Source: Methanoculleus sp. UBA77 | GTDB taxonomy: Archaea > Halobacteriota > Methanomicrobia > Methanomicrobiales > Methanoculleaceae | Direction of reading: 5' to 3' | Length of the DNA: 7,920 nucleotides | NCBI GenBank assembly: GCA_002499455.1 | Contig: DALN01000135.1 | Coordinates: 19,196 to 27,115, forward strand | Shown: in pieces, positions 1 through 5,671 of the stretch | How the letters are laid out: each line of letters opens with the position of its first letter | Position numbering within the stretch: position 1 is the first letter of the stretch | Made by a program: the position numbers and the translations under genes | The notes under the pieces: model-generated | Database searches by the model: none | Seen by the model: the letters and a program-made list of their open reading frames with translations, nothing else | Told to the model about the DNA's origin: nothing

Positions 1-93
1 GGGGCGGGGGCAGTCATGGCGATACCTGATGGAAGGCCGTGCACTGCAGCACCTACCACCAATTACAGCCATCTGGAGCAAGCGCGGGGTTTC

Positions 94-125
94 AACAAAA
101 CCAAAAAAAGAGACCTGTGTGGTCT
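94..125 (-). terminator. Hairpin plus T-run terminator of the nitroreductase gene
   Basis: Read on the minus strand, just past the nitroreductase stop, a 5-bp stem (AGACC/GGTCT, plus 111-125) with a 5-nt ACACA loop is followed by C and seven T (complement of the A-run at 103-109) and then a second T-rich patch. U-rich tracts alone can terminate archaeal RNA polymerase, and this has both hairpin and tract. The remaining bases 1-93 show no gene or signal I can support. Confidence 0.6.
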
Positions 126-131
126 GCCCGC

Positions 132-662
132 CTACTCTTCTTCCTCGTAGCGCTCGAAGAACGTGACCTCGTCGAGGATCTTCTTCTGCGCGATCTTGAT
201 CTCCTCGGGGTATCCTGCGGGGATCAGGGAGACGAGTTTATACTCTTCGGGGACGTTGAGGAGTTTCCGGACATCCTCGGCGTAATCCTTCTTCTCTCCC
301 GCAACCCAGCAGGACCCGACCCCCCAGGCCTGGAGCGCGAGGAGGAGCTGCATCGTCGCGGCGCAGCAGTCCTCAAGGTAGTACTTCGCGTCCTTCTTTC
401 CAAAGACAGCGAAGCAGATAGGGGCATCCGCGATGAACCCGCCGTTCTCGGCCAGGTCTGCGATTGCCCTCAGCGTCTCACGGTTCTGGATCGTCCCAAA
501 GAGCCAGGGCTGCTCGTTTCGTGCGGTCGGGGCAAGGCGTGCGCAGTCAAGGGCGTCCTTGATGATCTTCTCCTCGATGGGAGTATCCTTGTACTTTCGC
601 ACACTGTGTCTACTCCGAATGACAGTGACACCGAGATTAACCGTTCCACCAATCGGACTCAT
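132..662 (-). CDS. Nitroreductase family protein (FMN-dependent oxidoreductase)
   Basis: A 176-residue protein of the nitroreductase fold (Pfam PF00881 type), cytosolic, expected to bind FMN as a dimer and to reduce a substrate with NAD(P)H or F420H2; the substrate cannot be told. Visible family marks are the N-terminal phosphate-binding segment RSRHSVRKY (residues 16-24), ARLAPTARNEQPW (41-53), the central helix ending in AWGVGSCWVA (112-121) and the C-terminal SLIPAGYPEE (145-154). The length is normal for the short archaeal members. The ATG at 662 is preferred because a TATA-like box lies 29 nt upstream, although most relatives start only a few residues before the RSRxSVRKY motif, so about ten residues of N-terminal extension are present. 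The C-terminus is acidic (EEEE). It is separated by 80 nt from the TraB-family gene upstream and is probably its own transcription unit. Confidence 0.9.
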   Translation of the reverse strand: MSPIGGTVNLGVTVIRSRHSVRKYKDTPIEEKIIKDALDCARLAPTARNEQPWLFGTIQNRETLRAIADLAENGGFIADAPICFAVFGKKDAKYYLEDCCAATMQLLLALQAWGVGSCWVAGEKKDYAEDVRKLLNVPEEYKLVSLIPAGYPEEIKIAQKKILDEVTFFERYEEEE

Positions 663-685
663 GCAACGATGGTGGGCACTCCTGG

Positions 686-697
686 CCTAAATACCTT
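686..697 (-). promoter_or_regulatory. TATA-like box of the nitroreductase gene
   Basis: The minus strand reads GGTATTTAGG here, an A/T island in GC-rich sequence centred about 29 nt upstream of the ATG at 662. This is the spacing expected for an archaeal TATA box driving a leaderless transcript. No Shine-Dalgarno motif precedes the ATG. Confidence 0.5.
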
Positions 698-742
698 GGG
701 GAAACGGAGGTAGGGAGACCCCCGGAGAGGAGGAGGGCGGCC

Positions 743-1945
743 CTAGAAGAGGCTCTGCAGTATCTGCAGCATATTCGAGAAGCCGTCGGTGATGACCACA
801 GCCGGGTCTATCCCGAGCACCGGGAAGATGAACAGGAAGTAGGCGATGACCCCGAGCGTGCATCCGATGTTTGCGAGCGCGGCGACCAGCACCACCCGGA
901 AGAGCGGGATCTTCCTCATCTCAGAGAATGTCTCCGCCGCAAGAATCCGACGAAGTTCTCCGGCGGTGGGCTTCCTCATCTTCGCCTCGACGGCGGCGGC
1001 GAACCATCCCGCCGCGAGCAGCGGGTTGAGCGACGTCATCCAGGAGACGGCGAACGCCATGGCGGCCGAGAAGGGGTGCCCACCGGCGAGCAGCGTGAAT
1101 ACGGCGCTTAAGGCCCCGGTGATCACGATCCAGTAGAGGAAGGCAGCGAGCAGGACGTCGAGCCCCACGCCGGAGAGGGCAATTGCTGCGATCAGGAGGA
1201 GGAAGAGACCGGTGACGGCCGCCCCGATGATCTTCGCCCACGGCAGGCCACCCTTCGACTCGGCGGTAAGGGTCGAGAGCGGCGGCAGGGTTCCCGGCGC
1301 ATCGAGGTAGCGCTGGACTCCCCGGAGATGCCCGGCACCGACGACCGCGAGCACCCGTTCGTACCGGCCCCCGAGCATCAGGATCTGGTGCGCGAGATAC
1401 GCATCCCGTTCATCGATCAGGGCCCGGGCACCGTGCGGGGAGAACTTCCGGAACTCCTCCATCGCGGCGCTCACCACGTCCTGGTTCATGAGTTCGTCCA
1501 CGTCGATCTCCTGCTTCTCGACGCTCACGAGCGAGTATACCAGGGCCCCGAGGAGCTTGATCTTCTCCCAGATCCCCATCTTGCCCCAGAACCGGGCAAG
1601 TGTTATCCGGATATCCCGGTCGATGAGCGCCACGGGCGTCTGGTGCGCTTTTGCCTCATCGATGGCGGCGAGCATCTCGGCACCGGGTTTTACGCCCGTC
1701 TCGGCACCGATCCGCTGCTGGATATAGGCGAGCACCCACTGGACGAGGAGCCGGCCGAAGTTCCCGCCCTTGAGGATCTCCGTGACCGGCGGCTCCTCGT
1801 CCGTCTCCTGCGTGAGCGAGACGTACCGGCCCTGGTCGAGCTCGACGCCGACGATATCGGGCTGGAACTCCTCGATCGCCGACCGGACCTCCTCGACGCT
1901 CTTCTGCGAGACGTGAGCGGTCCCGACAAGGCGGATCTCAGCCAT
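743..1945 (-). CDS. TraB/PrgY/GumN family membrane protein
   Basis: A 400-residue protein with an N-terminal TraB-type domain (about residues 1-215) and a C-terminal membrane domain. The domain shows the conserved GTAHVS (8-13, with His11), the glutamate of GVELDQGRY (33-41) and GAGHLRG (203-209, with His206). The GTxH, glutamate and GxxH pattern is what links this superfamily to the putative metalloprotease site of TIKI proteins. Hydrophobic spans at about 239-258, 262-289, 292-316 and 350-376 suggest four membrane helices. TraB/PrgY of enterococcal plasmids dampens pheromone signalling; the role of the archaeal members is unknown. Its start overlaps the YkgJ-family stop by 8 nt, and AGGTGG sits 3 nt before the ATG, so translation is probably coupled to that gene. 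No clear terminator follows the stop; the 80 nt beyond it are pyrimidine-rich on this strand. Confidence 0.9.
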   Translation of the reverse strand: MAEIRLVGTAHVSQKSVEEVRSAIEEFQPDIVGVELDQGRYVSLTQETDEEPPVTEILKGGNFGRLLVQWVLAYIQQRIGAETGVKPGAEMLAAIDEAKAHQTPVALIDRDIRITLARFWGKMGIWEKIKLLGALVYSLVSVEKQEIDVDELMNQDVVSAAMEEFRKFSPHGARALIDERDAYLAHQILMLGGRYERVLAVVGAGHLRGVQRYLDAPGTLPPLSTLTAESKGGLPWAKIIGAAVTGLFLLLIAAIALSGVGLDVLLAAFLYWIVITGALSAVFTLLAGGHPFSAAMAFAVSWMTSLNPLLAAGWFAAAVEAKMRKPTAGELRRILAAETFSEMRKIPLFRVVLVAALANIGCTLGVIAYFLFIFPVLGIDPAVVITDGFSNMLQILQSLF

Positions 1946-2480
1946 GGACCACCTTCATGCCTTCGCTGTCGATGACGGCGCGCATCCCCGGCGGCACCGT
2001 CGAACGTTCGTAGATCGCGCGGAGACCGGCCTCTTCCGCCGCCTCGGCAGCCTGCCGACCGCAGAGGTCGGCGCCGAGAGCCCGTGCGTCGCGGGAAGAG
2101 ATGGGCGTCCCGATGCCGGGGCATTCGGAGACCACCAGGTCGTCATCGACGAGCATGAACGGATAGGTGCGGCAGAGCCAGGGGCGGTGGGCGTAGATGG
2201 AGCACCGTCCGTCGCGGAGGAAGATACAGGCATCGGCGGTGCGCCGGATACACCACGCAAGCGTGTATTCCCCGCCGTTACCTGCATCGATAAACTCGGG
2301 ATAGGGTTCGGCGACCTCATCCCATGCCATCCCGGTCGCCGCCATGATTGCCCGGATCTCGGCAGGGCTCACGATCACCAGGTTCGAATCCTCCGCGACC
2401 CGTCGGCAGCATGCGCCGCATCGCTGGCAGCAGAACCCGATGGACCCGACCCGGCGCGCAACGTCGTTTACTCCGAACAT
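1938..2480 (-). CDS. YkgJ-family cysteine-cluster protein (Fe-S or Zn binding)
   Basis: A 180-residue cytosolic protein of the CxxCxxCC family (Pfam PF03692, YkgJ). The N-terminal signature FCCQRCGACCRR carries Cys17, 18, 21, 24 and 25. Further conserved-looking cysteines lie at 77, 85, 93, 103 and 120, with the typical CSIYAHRPWLCRTYPF segment (93-108). Such a set suits binding of an iron-sulfur cluster or zinc; the biochemical role of the family is not established, and some members are suspected of metal or oxidative-modification roles. The ATG at 2480 lies inside the last codons of guaAA (13-nt overlap) in another frame, and the stop overlaps the TraB-family start by 8 nt. It therefore sits as the middle gene of a tightly coupled trio. 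There is no strong ribosome site before its ATG, consistent with re-initiation by ribosomes finishing guaAA. Confidence 0.88.
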   Translation of the reverse strand: MFGVNDVARRVGSIGFCCQRCGACCRRVAEDSNLVIVSPAEIRAIMAATGMAWDEVAEPYPEFIDAGNGGEYTLAWCIRRTADACIFLRDGRCSIYAHRPWLCRTYPFMLVDDDLVVSECPGIGTPISSRDARALGADLCGRQAAEAAEEAGLRAIYERSTVPPGMRAVIDSEGMKVVHG

Positions 2481-3022
2481 ATCCTGTTGAAATTCTCAAA
2501 GAGAAGTCGCCCGTTGACGGTATGGCTGACCTCCGGGTGCCACTGGACACCGTAGAGGCGCTCATCGGGGGAGATCATGGCCTCTACGCCGCAGATCGTC
2601 GACTCTGCAACCCGGACAAACCCTTCCGGGACCACCGAGACCTCGTCCGCATGCGACGCCCAGACCTGCATCCGGTCAGGGTAGCCCTGAAGGATACCGT
2701 CCCGATCGAGAACGTCGACCTCGACCGCACCGAACCCCCCGCTTGCGCCCCGGCGGACGGCGCCTCCGCGGGCTGTCGCCATGATATGCAGCCCAAGGCA
2801 GATGCCGAGGACCGGGAGCCCGAGGTCAAGGTATGCAGGAGCCGCCCCGATACGGTCGAGCGTGGGGCCGCCGCCGAGGATGATGCCCCGGCAGCCCCGG
2901 GCGACCTCGGCCGGCGGGGTCTCGTTCGAGATCATCGTGGCCTCGATATCCATGTCACGAAGTGCCCTGAGGATCAGGTGGTTGAATTGTCCGTGATTGT
3001 TGACCACATAGAGTGGAAGCAT
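2468..3022 (-). CDS. guaAA: GMP synthase subunit A (glutamine amidotransferase)
   Basis: A 184-residue class I glutamine amidotransferase that hydrolyses glutamine and passes ammonia to a separate ATP-pyrophosphatase subunit (GuaAB), making GMP from XMP. Archaea commonly split GMP synthase this way; no partner subunit lies in this window. The catalytic triad is visible: Cys75 in GICLG (73-77), and His162 and Glu164 in GVQWHPEVSHT (158-168). ILGGGP (48-53) forms the oxyanion-strand loop. The length is right for the stand-alone subunit and excludes full two-domain GuaA. One oddity: the position after GICLG that is normally Gln (as in GxCxGHQ or GxCYGMQ) reads His (GICLGLHIMA). The start at 3022 is supported by the MLPLYVVNNHGQFNHL N-terminus and by an upstream TATA-like box. 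The stop falls inside the YkgJ-family gene. Confidence 0.93.
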   Translation of the reverse strand: MLPLYVVNNHGQFNHLILRALRDMDIEATMISNETPPAEVARGCRGIILGGGPTLDRIGAAPAYLDLGLPVLGICLGLHIMATARGGAVRRGASGGFGAVEVDVLDRDGILQGYPDRMQVWASHADEVSVVPEGFVRVAESTICGVEAMISPDERLYGVQWHPEVSHTVNGRLLFENFNRICSE

Positions 3023-3044
3023 TGCTTATAAGGTGGGTGTAAAA

Positions 3045-3055
3045 GGGTATAGTCC
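3045..3055 (-). promoter_or_regulatory. TATA-like box upstream of guaAA
   Basis: The minus strand reads GGACTATACCC, centred about 28 nt before the guaAA ATG at 3022 and lying in the 38-nt gap after cobT. The spacing suits a leaderless start for a guaAA-YkgJ-TraB transcript, independent of or additional to read-through from cobT. A second TATA-like string (CTTATAAG, near 3024-3031) is too close to the ATG to be the promoter element. Confidence 0.4.
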
Positions 3056-3060
3056 TTCCC

Positions 3061-4077
3061 TCAAGCATACTGCCTGACGAAATCAAAGACTTTTCTTGTG
3101 ATCTCTTCGGGCTCATAACCCATGAGATAGGCAAGCGTCAGGGCGCCGCCGGCCCCCATGCCCTCCTTGACCTCACCGATGCAGTAGCGTGCAAGCCCGA
3201 CGTGCCCGATGCCGGCGAAGTTCGGGTCGACGAAGTACGCGGTGGTGCCGACGTCGGCGACCGACCGCGAGAACCCGGCGGTGGGGTCGTCCCTGACGTA
3301 GACCGTCGTCGCGAGGTGCGGCACCCTCTTTCCGAGCGCCTTCAGGGTAGCCGCAACCGCAAGCATCTGCGTTCCGCCGGCAAAGAGGATATCGCCGGCG
3401 TAGGTGCTCGCGATCCCCGCCGCAACCGGCATCATGGGATCGCCTGCGGCACGGAGGATCTCAAGAGGCTCGCTTGCGCCGGTCTCGCGAATCCGGGCAA
3501 GCACCTCCCTGCAGACGGCGTCCTTCAGGCCGAGGGGATTGTCGGCGAAGGCGCTGCTGACCGAGGCGTCGTAGCCGAGCGCCCGCAGAACGCAGAGGGC
3601 GGTCGTCGTCCCGCCGGGAACACACTCGCCGAGCATCAGGAAGTCACTGTACTGGGAAAGAAGCCTGCCGACCATCTCTCCCCGCTCAAAGAGGAGCGCC
3701 GCCTGCGGCACAGCGTCCTCCACCCGGGGATCGCCGCCCGCGCTCCCGTAGACGTCGATACAGGGGACGGTGGGGGCGTGGACGAGCCCCGCGTTGATGA
3801 TGACGGGGGCAAGACCGGTCAGTTCCATCATGGACCGGGTGATGGTCGCCGGGGTCGGGCACCCGGTGGGGGTGTTCGGCCGGGCCGCAACACTCGTGAT
3901 CGCGCCGGTCGTGACCAGCTCCGCGTCCAGGACCGGCGTGAGCAGGGTCTTTTCCGGGGAGGGGCCGGCGCCCGAGATACCGGGAACGGTGGAGAGCATG
4001 GTATTGCCGAGGACCAGCGCCATCATCGGGCGGCGGGGTCGGATCAGCGGATCTTCAGAGAGGAAGGGGTGAGACAT
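3061..4077 (-). CDS. cobT: Nicotinate-nucleotide-dependent phosphoribosyltransferase CobT, archaeal type
   Basis: A 338-residue cytosolic enzyme of the archaeal CobT family (the group formerly named UPF0284/TIGR00303). It activates the lower-ligand benzimidazole by transferring phosphoribose from nicotinate mononucleotide, giving alpha-ribazole 5'-phosphate for the cobamide nucleotide loop. Recognisable segments are GNTMLSTVPGISGAGPSPE (24-42), PVIINAGL (91-98), LGECVPGGTTTA (149-160), FAGGTQMLAVAATL (232-245) and the C-terminal KEGMGAGGALTLAYLMG (304-320). The last resembles the KEGTGAA loop of bacterial CobT, which holds the catalytic glutamate, here probably Glu305. The reading frame stays open upstream to an ATG at 4182, but the ATG at 4077 fits the family length and the MSHPFLSEDPLIRP start; the upstream part looks like non-coding sequence. 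It is transcribed divergently from cobZ-cobS, which act next in the same pathway. Confidence 0.88.
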   Translation of the reverse strand: MSHPFLSEDPLIRPRRPMMALVLGNTMLSTVPGISGAGPSPEKTLLTPVLDAELVTTGAITSVAARPNTPTGCPTPATITRSMMELTGLAPVIINAGLVHAPTVPCIDVYGSAGGDPRVEDAVPQAALLFERGEMVGRLLSQYSDFLMLGECVPGGTTTALCVLRALGYDASVSSAFADNPLGLKDAVCREVLARIRETGASEPLEILRAAGDPMMPVAAGIASTYAGDILFAGGTQMLAVAATLKALGKRVPHLATTVYVRDDPTAGFSRSVADVGTTAYFVDPNFAGIGHVGLARYCIGEVKEGMGAGGALTLAYLMGYEPEEITRKVFDFVRQYA

Positions 4078-4111
4078 TACGTTACAGGTTGGTGCCGCGG
4101 GATGGAAGAGG

Positions 4112-4137
4112 TTGCGGTCCGGGGGGGGGCACCGCAA
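4112..4137. repeat. Hairpin with a nine-guanine run upstream of cobT
   Basis: TTGCGGT (4112-4118) and ACCGCAA (4131-4137) form a perfect 7-bp stem around a 12-nt loop made almost entirely of nine consecutive G (4121-4129). It lies 35-60 nt upstream of the cobT ATG, so it would fall in the cobT leader RNA as a C9 loop if transcription starts beyond it. Confidence 0.5.
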
Positions 4138-4309
4138 GAGGGCAAAAAAGTCTGTGGGCAACTGCAAACTGGTCGCCATCAATGCGCCCGTCGTCCGCTT
4201 CGCGGATCAAGAGCGCAGACCAGGACAAACCATATGCTGCTATACGTTGGCTCACCGGGCAACAGGCCACCACTCACACTATTGATACATACGCCCCCTC
4301 GCGAACGCC

Positions 4310-4319
4310 ACAATATTGT
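4310..4319. promoter_or_regulatory. Perfect palindrome, possible operator
   Basis: ACAATATTGT is a self-complementary 10-mer, AT-rich in a GC-rich setting, just before the large inverted repeat in the divergent cobT/cobZ region. A dimeric regulator could bind such a site, but a single short palindrome can occur by chance and no second copy was seen nearby. Confidence 0.2.
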
Positions 4320-4320
4320 C

Positions 4321-4401
4321 TCACGCGAAGGCGCGAAAGCCGCGAAGGGGAGTATAACATACCCATTTACCGAACTTCGCGTCCTTCGCGGCTTCGCGTG
4401 A
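4321..4401. repeat. Large inverted repeat of the GCGAAG type
   Basis: Two 27-nt arms (4321-4347 and 4375-4401) begin and end with TCACGCGAAG/CTTCGCGTGA and match over most of their length, enclosing a 27-nt AT-richer loop. Each arm is itself built from imperfect repeats of CGCGAAG. This style of interspersed, intergenic, non-coding inverted repeat is met in many GC-rich genomes. It lies 83 nt upstream of cobZ, and a decayed relative lies at 6595-6659. Confidence 0.8.
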
Positions 4402-4452
4402 GTCATGTTGCTTCCCCTGCGGTGTGAGCGCCCGTCGTAAATATCCAAACGC

Positions 4453-4460
4453 CAAAATAC
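4453..4460 (+). promoter_or_regulatory. TATA-like box of cobZ-cobS
   Basis: CAAAATAC is centred about 27 nt before the cobZ ATG at 4484, and no Shine-Dalgarno motif lies between, which suits a leaderless transcript. A second AT-rich patch (AAATATCC, 4439-4446) lies slightly farther upstream. Confidence 0.4.
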
Positions 4461-4483
4461 CTGCCAGCCTCAATACTAAAACA

Positions 4484-4927
4484 ATGTTCGAGATAGAGCG
4501 CAGACTGGAGGAGAAAGGTATCACGCGGAGCGATATCGTCGCCTCGGCGATGGAACTCTATGTCCCGCACGGGATCAGTGCAGACGAGGCCGCAGGCAGG
4601 CTGGATGAGAAGATCGTAAATGCCCTAAAAGACCCGAACATCTCGTCGCTCCTCCTCGGGGCCGTCCTGCTCGAGGACGAACTCTACTGGAAACGGAAGA
4701 ACTCCGAGATTGCCGATGACCCGGTCTTCCTGCTCTCCGACGAGATCATCGGGATGGCTATCGCCGAGGTCATCGGGGGGACCTACGCGCGGTTCGAGTT
4801 CACCCGCTACGACCAGAAGAAACCCGGCATCCTGGGCAGGCTCGGGCCGTTCCTCGACGACGCCGTTGCCGGGCTGATCGCGGGCTGCACGTCGCGCCTC
4901 TACAGCGAGTCGATGGGATCGATGTGA
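4484..4927 (+). CDS. cobZ: Alpha-ribazole phosphatase CobZ
   Basis: A 147-residue cytosolic protein of the archaeal CobZ family, related to phosphatidylglycerophosphatase A. It removes the 5'-phosphate of alpha-ribazole phosphate made by CobT so that alpha-ribazole can be joined by CobS; it is the archaeal non-homologous replacement of bacterial CobC. The PgpA-like features are VFLLSDEIIGMAIAEVIGG (81-99) and RYDQKKPG...GPFLDDAVAG (108-130), with acidic pairs Asp86/Glu87 and Asp125/Asp126 as likely metal ligands. No membrane helix is present, unlike many PgpA proteins. The frame is open from a GTG at 4424, but the ATG at 4484 begins the family-like MFEIERRLEEKGI and has a TATA-like box at the right distance. 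The stop overlaps the cobS GTG by 4 nt, and the pair sits next to divergent cobT, which fixes the pathway assignment. Confidence 0.9.
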   Translation: MFEIERRLEEKGITRSDIVASAMELYVPHGISADEAAGRLDEKIVNALKDPNISSLLLGAVLLEDELYWKRKNSEIADDPVFLLSDEIIGMAIAEVIGGTYARFEFTRYDQKKPGILGRLGPFLDDAVAGLIAGCTSRLYSESMGSM

Positions 4928-5634
4928 AGTCCGTCCTCGCCCTCCTGCAGTTCTGTACCTCCCTCCCTCTGGGGAGACCGGTCGATTTCGACCACTTCGC
5001 CCGCCGGTCCTACCTCTACCCGCTCGCCGGGTATGTGATCGGCGGGATAGCGGCCGTCATCGCCTCCTTCATTGCATCTCCGGTGGTGGGTGCGGCGGTC
5101 GCCGTCGCCGTAGTGCTCCTCCTCTCCGGGTGCAACCACTTCGACGGCCTGCTGGACTTCGGCGACGGGCTCATGGCCCACGGGAGCCGGGAAAAAAGGA
5201 TCGCGGCCATGACCGATCGGACCACCGGGGCCGGGGCGGTCGCGGCGGGGATCATCGTCACGCTCATCGCCTTTGCCGGGCTCCAGACCGTCGCATACCT
5301 CCCGGCAGCCATCCTCATCGCCGAGGTCTGCGCGAAGACCGCGATGTCCTGCCTCACGACGCTCGGCACACCATTCCGGGAGGGGATCCACTCCTACCTT
5401 CATGGGTTTGCACGGCCGTGGTTCCTCGTCCCGGCAACCCTGCTTGCGCTGCCCCTCTTCCTGCTGCCGGTGCCCCCGGTGCATATCGCCCTTGCCCTTG
5501 CGGCCACGGCAGTCATCATCGCGCTGATGCTCCTCCTCTCCCGGCGCCTCTTTGGCGGAGTCAACGGCGACGTCGTCGGTGCCTCAAACGAGATCGTCAG
5601 GGCCGGCGTCGTTCTCCTCCTTGCCCTTCTATGA
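4924..5634 (+). CDS. cobS: Adenosylcobinamide-GDP ribazoletransferase (cobalamin synthase)
   Basis: A 236-residue integral membrane enzyme that condenses adenosylcobinamide-GDP with alpha-ribazole (the CobZ product), closing the nucleotide loop of adenosylcobamides. The signature is clear: LSGCNHFDGLLDFGDGLMAHG (67-87), whose Asp74, Asp78 and Asp81 resemble the metal-binding aspartates of CDP-alcohol-transferase-like enzymes, then MTDRTTGAGAVAAG (96-109) and the C-terminal GGVNGDVVGASNEI (211-224). Hydrophobic spans at about 34-68, 103-133, 168-181, 186-206 and 225-236 indicate several membrane helices. The length is close to the family norm of about 250. The start is a GTG sharing bases with the cobZ stop (ATGTGA), the usual sign of translational coupling. 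After the stop comes a T-rich stretch that doubles as the promoter region of the next gene. Confidence 0.93.
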   Translation: MKSVLALLQFCTSLPLGRPVDFDHFARRSYLYPLAGYVIGGIAAVIASFIASPVVGAAVAVAVVLLLSGCNHFDGLLDFGDGLMAHGSREKRIAAMTDRTTGAGAVAAGIIVTLIAFAGLQTVAYLPAAILIAEVCAKTAMSCLTTLGTPFREGIHSYLHGFARPWFLVPATLLALPLFLLPVPPVHIALALAATAVIIALMLLLSRRLFGGVNGDVVGASNEIVRAGVVLLLALL

Positions 5635-5638
5635 CCAC

Positions 5639-5648
5639 CTTTTTTATC
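5639..5648 (+). promoter_or_regulatory. T-run/TATA-like element after cobS
   Basis: CTTTTTTATC lies 5 nt after the cobS stop and about 27 nt before the ATG at 5672. It may serve both as a U-tract terminator for cobZ-cobS and as the TATA element of the following gene, whose mRNA would then be nearly leaderless; no ribosome site is visible before that ATG. Confidence 0.4.
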
Positions 5649-5671
5649 CCGGCCGCATCTACTACTGTAGA

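Larger units (their letters stand above)
4078..4483. other. Divergent intergenic region between cobT and cobZ
   Basis: These 406 nt contain no convincing gene. They hold a 7-bp stem with a G9 loop near cobT (4112-4137), a 10-bp perfect palindrome (4310-4319), a large inverted repeat (4321-4401) and the TATA-like box of cobZ. Small open frames across it are translations of the repeat and have no family resemblance. I see no secure TATA box for cobT; an A6 run (T6 on the minus strand) at 4144-4149 is the only candidate. Control of both halves of the cobamide set from here is possible but not shown. Confidence 0.6.

Noticed and set aside
39..713. Long plus-strand open frame of 224 codons
   Set aside because: It lies antisense to the nitroreductase, which has clear family motifs, and its Asp/Leu/Arg-rich translation is typical of a shadow frame in GC-rich DNA.
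1328..2555. Plus-strand open frames opposite TraB, YkgJ and guaAA
   Set aside because: All are antisense shadows of genes with recognised motifs; no start signals precede them.
4078..4182. N-terminal extension of cobT to the ATG at 4182
   Set aside because: The extra 35 residues cross the G9 hairpin and do not resemble family N-termini; the ATG at 4077 gives the expected length.
3202..4401. Plus-strand open frame of 399 codons opposite cobT
   Set aside because: The translation is low-complexity Gly/Arg/Asp-rich and mirrors cobT codons; it also runs through the inverted repeat. No family features.
4078..4483. Cobalamin riboswitch upstream of cobT or cobZ
   Set aside because: I see no B12-box-like sequence or suitable multi-stem leader. 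The TATA-like box leaves almost no cobZ leader RNA, and such riboswitches are not typical of archaea.
4179..4524. Small minus- and plus-strand frames across the cobT/cobZ gap
   Set aside because: They translate the GCGAAG inverted repeat (strings such as HAKPRRTR and FAPSRE), a usual source of spurious hypothetical proteins.
5552..5671. Start of the sulfite-reductase-like gene inside cobS
   Set aside because: It would overlap cobS by 83 nt with a low-complexity Ser/Pro stretch. The tandem ATGs after the TATA-like element at 5639-5648 fit better.
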